Source: Ophiura sarsii (taxonomy: Eukaryota > Echinodermata > Ophiuroidea > Amphilepidida > Ophiuridae). Taken from it: 64,000 nt of DNA. The stretch covers positions 38,414,057 through 38,478,056 of the forward strand of contig CM069447.1 of the NCBI GenBank assembly GCA_035610835.1, given 5' to 3'. Below are positions 50,275 to 62,485 of this stretch, one piece after another. A program made the translations under genes and the position numbers. Under the pieces are notes generated by a model, which was given only the letters and a program-made list of their open reading frames with translations, had not been told where the DNA came from and did no database searches. The stretch's first letter is position 1. Each line of letters opens with the position of its first letter.

Positions 50275-50965
50275 ATTGCAATTTTTGAATGTTTTTTGAA
50301 AAAAAATGTGAAAATTAATGCAATTTTTGAATGTTTTTTAAAAAAAAGTGAAAATTAATGCAATTTTTGAATGTTTTTGAAAAAAAGTGAAAATTAGTGC
50401 AATTTTTGAATGTTTTTGAAAAAAAGGGAAAATTAATGCAATTTTTGGAATGTTTTTGAAAAAAAAGTGAAAATTAATGCAATTTTTGGAATGTTTTTGA
50501 AAAAAAAGTGAAAATTAATGCAATTTTTGAAATGTTTTTGAAAAAAAGTGAAAATTAGTGCAATTTTGGAATGTTTTTGAAAAAAAGTGAAAATTAATGC
50601 AATTTTTGGAATGTTTTTGAAAAAAAAGTGAAAATTAATGCAATTTTTGGAATGATTTTGAAAAAAAAGTGAAAATTAATGCAATTTTTGAAATGTTTTT
50701 GAAAAAAAGTGAAAATTAGTGCAATTTTGGAATGTTTTTGAAAAAAAGTGAAAATTAATGCAATTTTTGGAATGTTTTTGAAAAAAAAGTGAAAATTAAT
50801 GCAATTTTTGGAATGATTTTGAAAAAAAAGTGAAAATTAATGCAATTTTTGAAATGTTTTTGAAAAAAAGTGAAAATTAAAGCAATTTTTTGAATGTTTT
50901 TGAAAAAAAAGTGAACATTAATGCACATTTTGAATGTTTTTTGAAAAAAATGTGAAAATTGTTGA
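50275..50965. repeat. 41-bp minisatellite with 4-unit higher-order repeat (C1)
   Basis: About 17 units of 39-42 bp of the type GCAATTTTTGGAATGTTTTT then GAAAAAAAAGTGAAAATTAA and a final T. Ordered by variant, units 7-10 are the same as units 11-14, so a block of four units (about 160 bp) was itself duplicated. Each unit has a self-complementary TTTTTGAAAAA centre. Confidence 0.9.
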
Positions 50966-50987
50966 ATGAACTATAGAAGGCAAGCTG

Positions 50988-51006
50988 GCTGGCTGGCTGG
51001 CTGGCT
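50988..51006. repeat. (CTGG)n microsatellite
   Basis: Short CTGG run following the minisatellite. The same run lies about 35 bp before the assembly gap in C3. Confidence 0.8.
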
Positions 51007-51143
51007 ATAGAACTATTATAGCAGGCAAGGCTATATCATTACATGTCCCTATTTGTTCTAATTATGGACGTTTATGCATTACTCATTTTGATATGTGTGG
51101 GGTGTACGTCACCGGGGGGGGGGGGGTTATTCAGTGCGATCAG

Positions 51144-51462
51144 TAGTGGCGTACCCAGGGGGGCCGGTGCCACCCCCCCCCCACCCGAAATATCCCTGTA
51201 GGTAAAAATGACCCTCCGTCGGTGCGATTTTGACCATGCAATTTTTTGGACCGGTTACGCGGGCAACTTCATCGCTCCCCCACCCCCATCCCCCCCCCCC
51301 CCCCCCCCCCACCCATCAAGATTTCAGCTGCTGACGGGGAAAATATTGTGCAAGCTTTACGAAAAAAATTGTCGGTACCATGCCTTTCGTCAGTACAACT
51401 ATGGTCGTGCCTGCCTGCCGCCCCCCCCCCCCCCCTGTTTCCAAAAGCTGGGTACGTCACTG
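51144..51462. mobile_element. hAT-type non-autonomous element with 8-bp target duplication (C1)
   Basis: Left end TAGTGGCGTACCCAG; right end, reverse complement, CAGTGACGTACCCAG. The direct repeat GCGATCAG flanks it exactly (51136-51143 and 51463-51470). An 8-bp target duplication with YAGTG-type ends fits the hAT superfamily. The interior is dominated by long C runs and has no transposase. Confidence 0.8.
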
Positions 51463-54400
51463 GCGATCAGTAAGTGGATGATGCAGTGAAATCACTGCTT
51501 TGAGGAAGAGAAATAACCTATACTGTTAATAGATGCGTGAGGACCCGTTGCATTGCTGATCCAGCGAAAGACAGGAAGGGCGCAGTGGAAAAGGGCCAGG
51601 GATTTATTTTTTTTTGGGGGGGGGGGTGGGGGTCTGGTCAGTGGTACCCATGAATTGCCCAGGCTTGTCACAGACCATTTGTACGTGGAAGTTACTGCTT
51701 GTGTGATGTCAGCGAAGGTCAACAGGTTGCCCCATTTGTGATCCCACAATGCAACAGATAAGGATAATCAATGGCTTTTTTTTCTATTTGCGATAGGCCC
51801 TAAACCTTGTTGTGTTGTAAATGTGCCAATCGCGATCAATGCGCTGCATCGCACTATCGTCATAGTGATTTTGGTTGTACACTAGACTAAGGCAAAAAAA
51901 AAAAAAAACCTGTTTAGCGTCCCCTCCCGCTTCCTTTTTTGGGGTCCGCTTCAATTTTCTTTTCTTTTTTCTCTTTTTTCTCTTTATTTCAGTCATAACT
52001 TTTTCAAGTTCGCAATGTTTATCGCTTACCAGGGCGGTTTTGTACTTAAAGTGGGGGAAAAATAAAACAAAAGGGCCTCTTCCTTCCTTTTTTGAAAAAA
52101 GTCCCGATGCTAAACATGTTTTGATTTTGATTTTGCCTCTAGCCTAATTCAAGCTGTACTGAGATGTAATAAAATAAATCCTCAGCGTTGAAAGAACTAG
52201 TATGCTTGGGCCCAGATTTCAGATTTGATCACACTTAGATCACAGAGAACTTGAGCCAAACTCGAGTATTTTGCTGGGCTCGGGAGTCGGGCTCTGGAGT
52301 CGGACTCGCGCAGTCCATTTATTAATACGGGCCAGATTTGAGAAAAAAACAGAAATAAGCTTATTACTAAAATTCGGCGATGTCCGAATTAAAATTACAA
52401 TGCCTGTAATGCAATGGGTTATTTTAACATAGATTTGGTAAGAAAAAAATATTATTCGTTTTCCAAGATGAAATTCCCACCTTATTTCACCGAGTCTCGC
52501 AACACTCATTTCCCTATTCGTCGAAAGTTACTGATGACCGAATGAATACACATCACTCATATTTGGGTATGTTGTCATGTACATCCGCGTGCCTATTTTT
52601 GCTTACCGTTTTCAAAATAGTATGATTTGTTGGTTATATAATCTTGACATATATCTCAATCATATTGCCGAATATCGTGCAATTTCAAGCCTATCTTCTT
52701 ATTAAAATTGTGACTTCAATGTTAAAAATCTACTTGTTTGAACCGAATTTCGTTATTACATATGCGGAGTAATTTGGTGGTGCGCCCTCCTCATCATTAT
52801 TTATATTGACACGCGTGCCAGAATGTATAGGATAGGAAGGCAACAATTATAATGACTTGATTCAGGCAATTTATTCCTTGCATGTAATAATTTAATTTTC
52901 TCTATTTTAATTCATGACACCCCCCCCCCACATACACACACCAATGCTACGGGGAATGCGGTGGGGGGGGGGCCCCACTTCCCACATACACACATCAATG
53001 TTCCTTTCTGACGGGGGGGGGGGGGGGCGAAATCAGGATGATAACTTTCTTTCTCTTTTTTTTCTTTCTAGCTCCTTTCAATATGTTCTTGTTTTTCTTT
53101 AATGTTCAAATAAACTTTAAATCCGGACTTTTCTTAGTCCATTTTGACACGAGAGCCTGTTATGTGTGTTATTGTGCACAAACACCCCACGCAATGACTT
53201 CAGAAGGTAATTTTAGTGTGCCTGTAATGGAAGAAAGAATGAATATCGCCTTTATAATGGGATTTTACAGCTTGAAATCCACAGCTCCTTCACTACAACT
53301 GAAAAAAGTTGTACAAATACAACAAATTTGAAAATTTGATTTTTTTTTTTTTTTTTTTTCCCTTCCAATTTTTTTTTTTTTTTTTTCCTTCCAATTTTTT
53401 TTTTTAGATGTGGTTTTCACAAGCTTGTGGATTTCAAGCTAGCTGTAACCCCAGTATAAAATGATAATCATTCATATTTCCTATACAGGTACACTATAAT
53501 TACCTTTTGAAGATGGCAACTTAGTCACTCACTGCTGACAACAGGATATTTTGTCAATCTGGATTCTGAAAAATCCACTTTATTTTCTTCAAAATAATTT
53601 TCAAATTTTCCCTCCTCCACCAATTGTATTTAAAAAAAAAAATTGAGTGCACAAACATACAATTGGAAGAGGGAAATTTGAAGTCCACAGTACTTCCTCA
53701 ATACAAAACATGTGTAGATAAGCATGATTATCATTCATGGTATTGCCATCATATTTGGGCTTGCATGTTGCCAAAGTTGTTCATTAGCAGCCCAATTGGA
53801 CCAAAACAACAACAATGCAAGGCAAAAAAACCCACATGTTTTACTTCCATTCAATGTTAGCGCACTATTTCAAGCGGTATACGTCATTGGTCGGTCCACA
53901 TACAGTTTTGTCATGCAATGTATGTACGCTTTCATGTCTCGCATGCGAGAGTGTGCGTTAATGTTGAAATACCCGTGTCAAGTCTATGCATGCAGTAGTA
54001 GTATTACACTTAGGATATTGAAAGACTGCCCCTCCTCCAGTCCAGCACAGCATTTGATATCCACCCAATGTTCATGACAATGCTTACTGTAGAACTTTGA
54101 TTTTGATCCCATGGTGACATTGTCAGATACAGCAAGCAGCTAGAGTGTGCGCAAAGATCAAAAATTGTGCATCGGGCCGAACTCGTCATTAGATCGTCTT
54201 TGGTATCTATGCATGTTCTACTTGTATAGTCACATGGAAGAGAAAAACAATGTCATCTAATATTCTAATAATCAGTCCATGGTAGCTAAGCGCTTAATGG
54301 TAGCTACACAGTGTTACAGGCAAAATGCATGGGTTTCCAAAATATATAATGCAATGCACCCAAAAAGGGTTACTGAAATCACCCAAAAAGGTAAATGCAG

Positions 54401-55069
54401 CCCAAATATTTGCTGAGATAATAAAGAAAATCAAATTAAAATACAAAATGACAAGAATTGGGCTAGACAATGCTCCAATGAGTGTACACAACAAGGCATC
54501 CTTAAATCCTGAGAGGCAGGCAAGTGTGTGTGCGTGAGTGATTATTGGTGACAGGCTTTGTGCTCAGTGTTTACCAACTCTTACCAACTATAATAGCCCA
54601 ATATGTAATGAACACTAGATTTCCCTATATATCATTTCAATTGACAAACCTTAACATGACAAATGCACCTCATTTGGGCCAAAAAAGATCAACCACAGAC
54701 AAAAAGTAATCACAACATCTATCCAAGGAGATCATAATGACATAGCTAGCTTTCTAGAGTTAATATTTTTAAATTGTGAGAAGTTTTTTAAGCGATCAAG
54801 TTATCGCCTGTCTGCCTGCTGTCTGAAGCCCAGAAAATGAATGCGCAAACCATTGCGTGTTTTGTCACAGCAATTGCTGTACCGACAAGATTTGTATGAG
54901 CTCAAATTACCCCCCCCCCTGTTTTGAGACAAACAAATTTGAATTCAGTTTGAAATGAAATATTAGAAATTTGTAACATTTATTTTAAATTTGTGAATTC
55001 TTTTGGAAAATTATGAAATTGTTTGAAAATTATAGCCTTTTTTCACATGATTTGAAAATGTTGACAAAA

Positions 55070-55760
55070 TATTGCAATTTTTGAATGTTTTTTGAAAAAA
55101 AATGTGAAAATTAATGCAATTTTTGAATGTTTTTTAAAAAAAAGTGAAAATTAATGCAATTTTTGAATGTTTTTGAAAAAAAGTGAAAATTAGTGCAATT
55201 TTTGAATGTTTTTGAAAAAAAGGGAAAATTAATGCAATTTTTGGAATGTTTTTGAAAAAAAAGTGAAAATTAATGCAATTTTTGGAATGTTTTTGAAAAA
55301 AAAGTGAAAATTAATGCAATTTTTGAAATGTTTTTGAAAAAAAGTGAAAATTAGTGCAATTTTGGAATGTTTTTGAAAAAAAGTGAAAATTAATGCAATT
55401 TTTGGAATGTTTTTGAAAAAAAAGTGAAAATTAATGCAATTTTTGGAATGATTTTGAAAAAAAAGTGAAAATTAATGCAATTTTTGAAATGTTTTTGAAA
55501 AAAAGTGAAAATTAGTGCAATTTTGGAATGTTTTTGAAAAAAAGTGAAAATTAATGCAATTTTTGGAATGTTTTTGAAAAAAAAGTGAAAATTAATGCAA
55601 TTTTTGGAATGATTTTGAAAAAAAAGTGAAAATTAATGCAATTTTTGAAATGTTTTTGAAAAAAAGTGAAAATTAAAGCAATTTTTTGAATGTTTTTGAA
55701 AAAAAAGTGAACATTAATGCACATTTTGAATGTTTTTTGAAAAAAATGTGAAAATTGTTG
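55070..55760. repeat. 41-bp minisatellite (C2)
   Basis: Same unit order, including the duplicated four-unit block, as in C1. Confidence 0.9.
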
Positions 55761-55938
55761 AATGAACTATAGAAGGCAAGCTGGCTGGCTGGCTGGCTGG
55801 CTATAGAACTATTATAGCAGGCAAGGCTATATCATTACATGTCCCTATTTGTTCTAATTATGGACGTTTATGCATTACTCATTTTGATATGTGTGGGGTG
55901 TACGTCACCGGGGGGGGGGGGTTATTCAGTGCGATCAG

Positions 55939-56250
55939 TAGTGGCGTACCCAGGGGGGCCGGTGCCACCCCCCCCCCCACCCGAAATATCCCTGTAGGTA
56001 AAAATGACCCTCCGTCGGTGCGATTTTGACCATGCAATTTTTTGGACCGGTTACGCGGGCAACTTCATCGCTCCCCCACCCCCATCCCCCCCCCCCCCCC
56101 CCACCCATCAAGATTTCAGCTGCTGACGGGGAAAATATTGTGCAAGCTTTACGAAAAAAATTGTCGGTACCATGCCTTTCGTCAGTACAACTATGGTCGT
56201 GCCTGCCTGCCGCCCCCCCCCCCTGTTTCCAAAAGCTGGGTACGTCACTG
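55939..56250. mobile_element. hAT-type element (C2)
   Basis: Same ends and GCGATCAG duplications (55931-55938 and 56251-56258). Seven bases shorter than in C1 because of C-run length. Confidence 0.8.
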
Positions 56251-58346
56251 GCGATCAGTAAGTGGATGATGCAGTGAAATCACTGCTTTGAGGAAGAGAA
56301 ATAACCTATACTGTTAATAGATGCGTGAGGACCCGTTGCATTGCTGATCCAGCGAAAGACAGGAAGGGCGCAGTGGAAAAGGGCCAGGGATTTATTTTTT
56401 TTTGGGGGGGGGGGTGGGGGTCTGGTCAGTGGTACCCATGAATTGCCCAGGCTTGTCACAGACCATTTGTACGTGGAAGTTACTGCTTGTGTGATGTCAG
56501 CGAAGGTCAACAGGTTGCCCCATTTGTGATCCCACAATGCAACAGATAAGGATAATCAATGGCTTTTTTTTCTATTTGCGATAGGCCCTAAACCTTGTTG
56601 TGTTGTAAATGTGCCAATCGCGATCAATGCGCTGCATCGCACTATCGTCATAGTGATTTTGGTTGTACACTAGACTAAGGCAAAAAAAAAAAAAAACCTG
56701 TTTAGCGTCCCCTCCCGCTTCCTTTTTTGGGGTCCGCTTCAATTTTCTTTTCTTTTTTCTCTTTTTTCTCTTTATTTCAGTCATAACTTTTTCAAGTTCG
56801 CAATGTTTATCGCTTACCAGGGCGGTTTTGTACTTAAAGTGGGGGAAAAATAAAACAAAAGGGCCTCTTCCTTCCTTTTTTGAAAAAAGTCCCGATGCTA
56901 AACATGTTTTGATTTTGATTTTGCCTCTAGCCTAATTCAAGCTGTACTGAGATGTAATAAAATAAATCCTCAGCGTTGAAAGAACTAGTATGCTTGGGCC
57001 CAGATTTCAGATTTGATCACACTTAGATCACAGAGAACTTGAGCCAAACTCGAGTATTTTGCTGGGCTCGGGAGTCGGGCTCTGGAGTCGGACTCGCGCA
57101 GTCCATTTATTAATACGGGCCAGATTTGAGAAAAAAACAGAAATAAGCTTATTACTAAAATTCGGCGATGTCCGAATTAAAATTACAATGCCTGTAATGC
57201 AATGGGTTATTTTAACATAGATTTGGTAAGAAAAAAATATTATTCGTTTTCCAAGATGAAATTCCCACCTTATTTCACCGAGTCTCGCAACACTCATTTC
57301 CCTATTCGTCGAAAGTTACTGATGACCGAATGAATACACATCACTCATATTTGGGTATGTTGTCATGTACATCCGCGTGCCTATTTTTGCTTACCGTTTT
57401 CAAAATAGTATGATTTGTTGGTTATATAATCTTGACATATATCTCAATCATATTGCCGAATATCGTGCAATTTCAAGCCTATCTTCTTATTAAAATTGTG
57501 ACTTCAATGTTAAAAATCTACTTGTTTGAACCGAATTTCGTTATTACATATGCGGAGTAATTTGGTGGTGCGCCCTCCTCATCATTATTTATATTGACAC
57601 GCGTGCCAGAATGTATAGGATAGGAAGGCAACAATTATAATGACTTGATTCAGGCAATTTATTCCTTGCATGTAATAATTTAATTTTCTCTATTTTAATT
57701 CTGACATGGCATGCATTAAAGCCCCCCCCCCCCACATACACACACCAATGCTACGGGGAATGCGGTGGGGGGGGCCCCACTTCCCACATACACACATCAA
57801 TGTTCCTTTCTGACGGGGGGGGGGGGGGGGGGGCGAAATCAGGATGATAACTTTCTTTCTCTTTTTTTTCTTTCTAGCTCCTTTCAATATGTTCTTGTTT
57901 TTCTTTAATGTTCAAATAAACTTTAAATCCGGACTTTTCTTAGTCCATTTTGACACGAGAGCCTGTTATGTGTGTTATTGTGCACAAACACCCCACGCAA
58001 TGACTTCAGAAGGTAATTTTAGTGTGCCTGTAATGGAAGAAAGAATGAATATCGCCTTTATAATGGGATTTTACAGCTTGAAATCCACAGCTCCTTCACT
58101 ACAACTGAAAAAAGTTGTACAAATACAACAAATTTGAAAATTTGATTTTTTTTTTTTTTTTTTTTCCCTTCCAATTTTTTTTTTTTTTTTTTCCTTCCAA
58201 TTTTTTTTTTTAGATGTGGTTTTCACAAGCTTGTGGATTTCAAGCTAGCTGTAACCCCAGTATAAAATGATAATCATTCATATTTCCTATACAGGTACAC
58301 TATAATTACCTTTTGAAGATGGCAACTTAGTCACTCACTGCTGACA

Positions 58347-60648
58347 ACAGGATATTTTGTCAATCTGGATTCTGAAAAATCCACTTTATTTTCTTCAAAA
58401 TAATTTTCAAATTTTCCCTCCTCCACCAATTGTATTTAAAAAAAAAAATTGAGTGCACAAACATACAATTGGAAGAGGGAAATTTGAAGTCCACAGTACT
58501 TCCTCAATACAAAACATGTGTAGATAAGCATGATTATCATTCATGGTATTGCCATCATATTTGGGCTTGCATGTTGCCAAAGTTGTTCATTAGCAGCCCA
58601 ATTGGACCAAAACAACAACAATGCAAGGCAAAAAAACCCACATGTTTTACTTCCATTCAATGTTAGCGCACTATTTCAAGCGGTATACGTCATTGGTCGG
58701 TCCACATACAGTTTTGTCATGCAATGTATGTACGCTTTCATGTCTCGCATGCGAGAGTGTGCGTTAATGTTGAAATACCCGTGTCAAGTCTATGCATGCA
58801 GTAGTAGTATTACACTTAGGATATTGAAAGACTGCCCCTCCTCCAGTCCAGCACAGCATTTGATATCCACCCAATGTTCATGACAATGCTTACTGTAGAA
58901 CTTTGATTTTGATCCCATGGTGACATTGTCAGATACAGCAAGCAGCTAGAGTGTGCGCAAAGATCAAAAATTGTGCATCGGGCCGAACTCGTCATTAGAT
59001 CGTCTTTGGTATCTATGCATGTTCTACTTGTATAGTCACATGGAAGAGAAAAACAATGTCATCTAATATTCTAATAATCAGTCCATGGTAGCTAAGCGCT
59101 TAATGGTAGCTACACAGTGTTACAGGCAAAATGCATGGGTTTCCAAAATATATAATGCAATGCACCCAAAAAGGGTTACTGAAATCACCCAAAAAGGTAA
59201 ATGCAGCCCAAATATTTGCTGAGATAATAAAGAAAATCAAATTAAAATACAAAATGACAAGAATTGGGCTAGACAATGCTCCAATGAGTGTACACAACAA
59301 GGCATCCTTAAATCCTGAGAGGCAGGCAAGTGTGTGTGCGTGAGTGATTATTGGTGACAGGCTTTGTGCTCAGTGTTTACCAACTCTTACCAACTATAAT
59401 AGCCCAATATGTAATGAACACTAGATTTCCCTATATATCATTTCAATTGACAAACCTTAACATGACAAATGCACCTCATTTGGGCCAAAAAAGATCAACC
59501 ACAGACAAAAAGAATCACAACATCTATCCAAGGAGATCATAATGACATAGCTAGCTTTCTAGAGTTAATATTTTTAAATTGTGAGAAGTTTTTTAAGCGA
59601 TCAAGTTATCGCCTGTCTGCCTGCTGTCTGAAGCCCAGAAAATGAATGCGCAAACCATTGCGTGTTTTGTCACAGCAATTGCTGTACCGACAAGATTTGT
59701 ATGAGCTCAAATTACCCCCCCCCCCTGTTTTGAGACAAACAAATTTGAATTCAGTTTGAAATGAAATATTAGAAATTTGTAACATTTATTTTAAATTTGT
59801 GAATTCTTTTGGAAAATTATGAAATTGTTTGAAAATTATAGCCTTTTTTCACATGATTTGAAAATGTTGACAAAATATTGCAATTTTTGCAATTTTTGAA
59901 TGTTTTTTGAAAAAAAATGTGAAAATTAATGCAATTTTTGAATGTTTTTTAAAAAAAAGTGAAAATTAATGCAATTTTTGAATGTTTTTGAAAAAAAGTG
60001 AAAATTAGTGCAATTTTTGAATGTTTTTGAAAAAAAGGGAAAATTAATGCAATTTTTGGAATGTTTTTGAAAAAAAAGTGAAAATTAATGCAATTTTTGG
60101 AATGTTTTTGAAAAAAAAGTGAAAATTAATGCAATTTTTGAAATGTTTTTGAAAAAAAGTGAAAATTAGTGCAATTTTGGAATGTTTTTGAAAAAAAGTG
60201 AAAATTAATGCAATTTTTGGAATGTTTTTGAAAAAAAAGTGAAAATTAATGCAATTTTTGGAATGATTTTGAAAAAAAAGTGAAAATTAATGCAATTTTT
60301 GAAATGTTTTTGAAAAAAAGTGAAAATTAGTGCAATTTTGGAATGTTTTTGAAAAAAAGTGAAAATTAATGCAATTTTTGGAATGTTTTTGAAAAAAAAG
60401 TGAAAATTAATGCAATTTTTGGAATGATTTTGAAAAAAAAGTGAAAATTAATGCAATTTTTGAAATGTTTTTGAAAAAAAGTGAAAATTAAAGCAATTTT
60501 TTGAATGTTTTTGAAAAAAAAGTGAACATTAATGCACATTTTGAATGTTTTTTGAAAAAAATGTGAAAATTGTTGAATGAACTATAGAAGGCAAGCTGGC
60601 TGGCTGGCTGGCTGGCTATAGAACTATTATAGCAGGCAAGGCTATATC
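58347..60648. repeat. Unit C, copy C3 (cut by assembly gap)
   Basis: First 2.3 kb of a third copy, ending just after the minisatellite and the (CTGG)n run at GCTATATC, where the Ns begin. It has an extra GCAATTTTT at the minisatellite start and a one-base deletion near 59511. Confidence 0.95.
59875..60570. repeat. 41-bp minisatellite (C3)
   Basis: Third copy of the array with the same higher-order block. Confidence 0.9.
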
Positions 60649-60748
60649 NNNNNNNNNNNNNNNNNNNNNNNNNNNNNNNNNNNNNNNNNNNNNNNNNNNN
60701 NNNNNNNNNNNNNNNNNNNNNNNNNNNNNNNNNNNNNNNNNNNNNNNN
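60649..60748. other. Assembly gap of exactly 100 N
   Basis: One hundred Ns, the conventional placeholder for a gap of unknown size. The C array ends here, so its true copy number is unknown. Confidence 0.99.
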
Positions 60749-60787
60749 CTGTTTGATATTCTTCCTGAACGTGTTGAGTTTGTGCCG

Positions 60788-60928
60788 CTATCCCACATAT
60801 ATATCACTTCTTGCATTACTACTATCCAAGTTTTCACTGTTATCATCTGCATCACTACTTGTGTAATCACTGTCTTGTAAACTCCTTGCATCTTCAACTT
60901 CGCTCTCAGATTCACCATGCACTTCCAT
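60788..60928 (-). CDS. Short acidic Ser/Asp-rich ORF (46 residues)
   Basis: From ATG 60928 the minus strand reads M-E-V-H-G-E-S-E-S-E-V-E-D, then a Ser/Asp/Asn-rich stretch to a TAG at 60788-60790. The biased acidic composition is unlike the AT-rich random ORFs around it and resembles the N-terminus of a nuclear or transposon-encoded protein. The reading stops 40 bp before the gap, so it may be a first exon, a decayed copy or chance. No family recognised. Confidence 0.3.
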   Translation of the reverse strand: MEVHGESESEVEDARSLQDSDYTSSDADDNSENLDSSNARSDIYVG

Positions 60929-60940
60929 CCATTTTATTTG

Positions 60941-61150
60941 CCATTTAACGCTAAAATTGTCAAATTTGGTATAATTCTAATTTATTTTGTATTAAAATGA
61001 ACGCTTGTGCGCACAATTTAGCTGTTTCATGCTAAAATTGTCAATTTTGGTCTAGTTTAACCTAATTAGATAAGAAAATGCGCGATTTTGCGCAATAAAA
61101 ATGCCATTTCATGCTAAAATTGTCAAATTTTGTCTTGAAATATTGGTTCA
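60941..61150. repeat. 82-bp tandem repeat, three copies
   Basis: CATTTCATGCTAAAATTGTC-like text recurs at about 60941, 61023 and 61105, with diverged sequence between. Confidence 0.65.
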
Positions 61151-61370
61151 AAAGAGTAACTTATGACCCCCTTTAATTTTCTAAAAAAGTTATAACCCCC
61201 CTTTTGATTTCTTTAAAAAGTAGTGACCCTTTCCGGTAGAAATAGTGAACGGTCCCTTATGTAATACTCACTCCAATGGTAAGTACCCACATAGCATATA
61301 GAAACATTGAGTCAGCCACAGGTAGGTTGATAGCATAATAAAGTATTAACACATTAACATTAACATAAAT

Positions 61371-61732
61371 GACAACTCGCAAATATGAAGAACTCGCAAC
61401 TCGCATTTGACAACTCGCAAATATTAACTCGCAAAATCCAACTCGCAACTCACACATTTGAACTCGCAACTCGCAATTCGAACTCGCAAAGTCCAACTCG
61501 CGACTTGCACAATTGAACTCGCAACTCGCAACTCGCAATTCAAACTCGCAAAATCCAACTCGCAACTCGCACATTTGAACTCGCAACTTGCAACTCGCAA
61601 CTCGAACTCGCAACTCGAACTCGCAACTCGCACTCGCAACTCGAACTCGCAACTCGCAACTATCAACTCGAACTCGCAACTCGCACTCGCAACTCGAACT
61701 CGCAACTATCAACTCGCAACTCGCAACTCGCA
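61371..61732. repeat. AACTCGC / AACTCG minisatellite
   Basis: About 360 bp of AACTCGC heptamers mixed with GAACTC hexamers and occasional longer spacers (AAATCCAACTCGC). ORFs of up to 151 residues across it are translation artefacts of the repeat. Confidence 0.9.
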
Positions 61733-61816
61733 GAATACCTTCCCCCTAGTTTCGGGTATGTAGCGATTCTAGTGTGACTTTTGCCCAGGGCAAACACTTG
61801 AGATCCGGAAAGGCCT

Positions 61817-62164
61817 TTAAGGTATGGGGGAGTTGTTGAATATATATTGAACAATTGGAAATGAAAGATACATAGCGTTATGTCCGATCCGAGATGTCCT
61901 AAGAGTTCTGATAGCTCCTAACCTTGTGCGTTGGTCACAGAAAAGACACGCGTAACCATCAGATACAACCTGATGGCATACATTGGTCGGTCCATGAACG
62001 TCACGCGTCACACATTGTACGACTCTACATTGCGTAGTCAGATACGGTATACATGTTAACCATGTGTTTGTATTGCACCGCTTATCTGTAGGAATCTGTG
62101 CGTGTTGTACTGTAGGTTTTACTACATTGTGAATATAACTTCCTTGTGAACTTGACTGTAACAT
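61817..62164 (-). CDS. Cysteine-containing ORF of unknown status (115 residues)
   Basis: Open minus-strand frame with seven cysteines between about residues 30 and 82 (R-C-N-T-N, L-T-C-I-P, Q-C-R-V-V-Q-C, V-C-H-Q, Y-A-C-L-F-C), followed by a possible donor (CACAAG|GTTAGG near 61921). It is not a simple repeat translation. The cysteine spacing does not match a module I can name. It could be a single exon of a secreted protein or chance. Confidence 0.25.
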   Translation of the reverse strand: MLQSSSQGSYIHNVVKPTVQHAQIPTDKRCNTNTWLTCIPYLTTQCRVVQCVTRDVHGPTNVCHQVVSDGYACLFCDQRTRLGAIRTLRTSRIGHNAMYLSFPIVQYIFNNSPIP

Positions 62165-62485
62165 TGTGGGTTACACAAATCAGGTCACAGTTTCGTCACG
62201 GTTAGAGAATTGTATTATTATGTAGTTGATTCAAAAGGTTATCCACAGGGCAATGACTGTAATTGTATTGCGATTGATAGGAAGAAAAAAAAACCACAAC
62301 AATATAGCTGGATTTATGGATCTGTCACATGGTGTTTGTTATTAGGGGAATGACTAGTACCCTACAGTGGTTTTTATACTTAGTCTTTACGGTTCATGTA
62401 TTCCAAATCTGCCTTGTTTTGGCTGTATTAATGTGATATACAAGTTTTGAACATATCTCATTTGACGTAGTAATAGCCATTCTTA

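Larger units (their letters stand above)
48744..53540. repeat. Unit C, copy C1 (4,797 bp)
   Basis: Starts ACAGGATATTTTGTCAATCT and repeats at 53541 and 58347. Copies are nearly identical; I saw mainly homopolymer-length differences and one small indel (ATGACACCCC here, CTGACATGGCATGCATTAAAG in C2 near 57702). Contents: the 41-bp minisatellite, a (CTGG)n run, a hAT-type element, and several pure C, G, A and T runs. No recognised gene. Confidence 0.95.
53541..58346. repeat. Unit C, copy C2 (4,806 bp)
   Basis: Second copy. The small encoded peptides are the same in C1 and C2 wherever I compared them, including non-coding frames, so the copies are very young or an assembly product. Confidence 0.95.

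Noticed and set aside
50275..50965. CRISPR-like direct repeats
   Set aside because: Units are contiguous without unique spacers; this is an animal minisatellite.
51127..51489. Proline- and glycine-rich ORFs on both strands
   Set aside because: Translations of the C and G runs inside the hAT-type element.
61257..61763. Long Cys/Glu/Leu/Arg-repeat ORFs (up to 151 residues)
   Set aside because: Frame-independent translation of the AACTCGC minisatellite; its 7-bp unit gives open frames on both strands.
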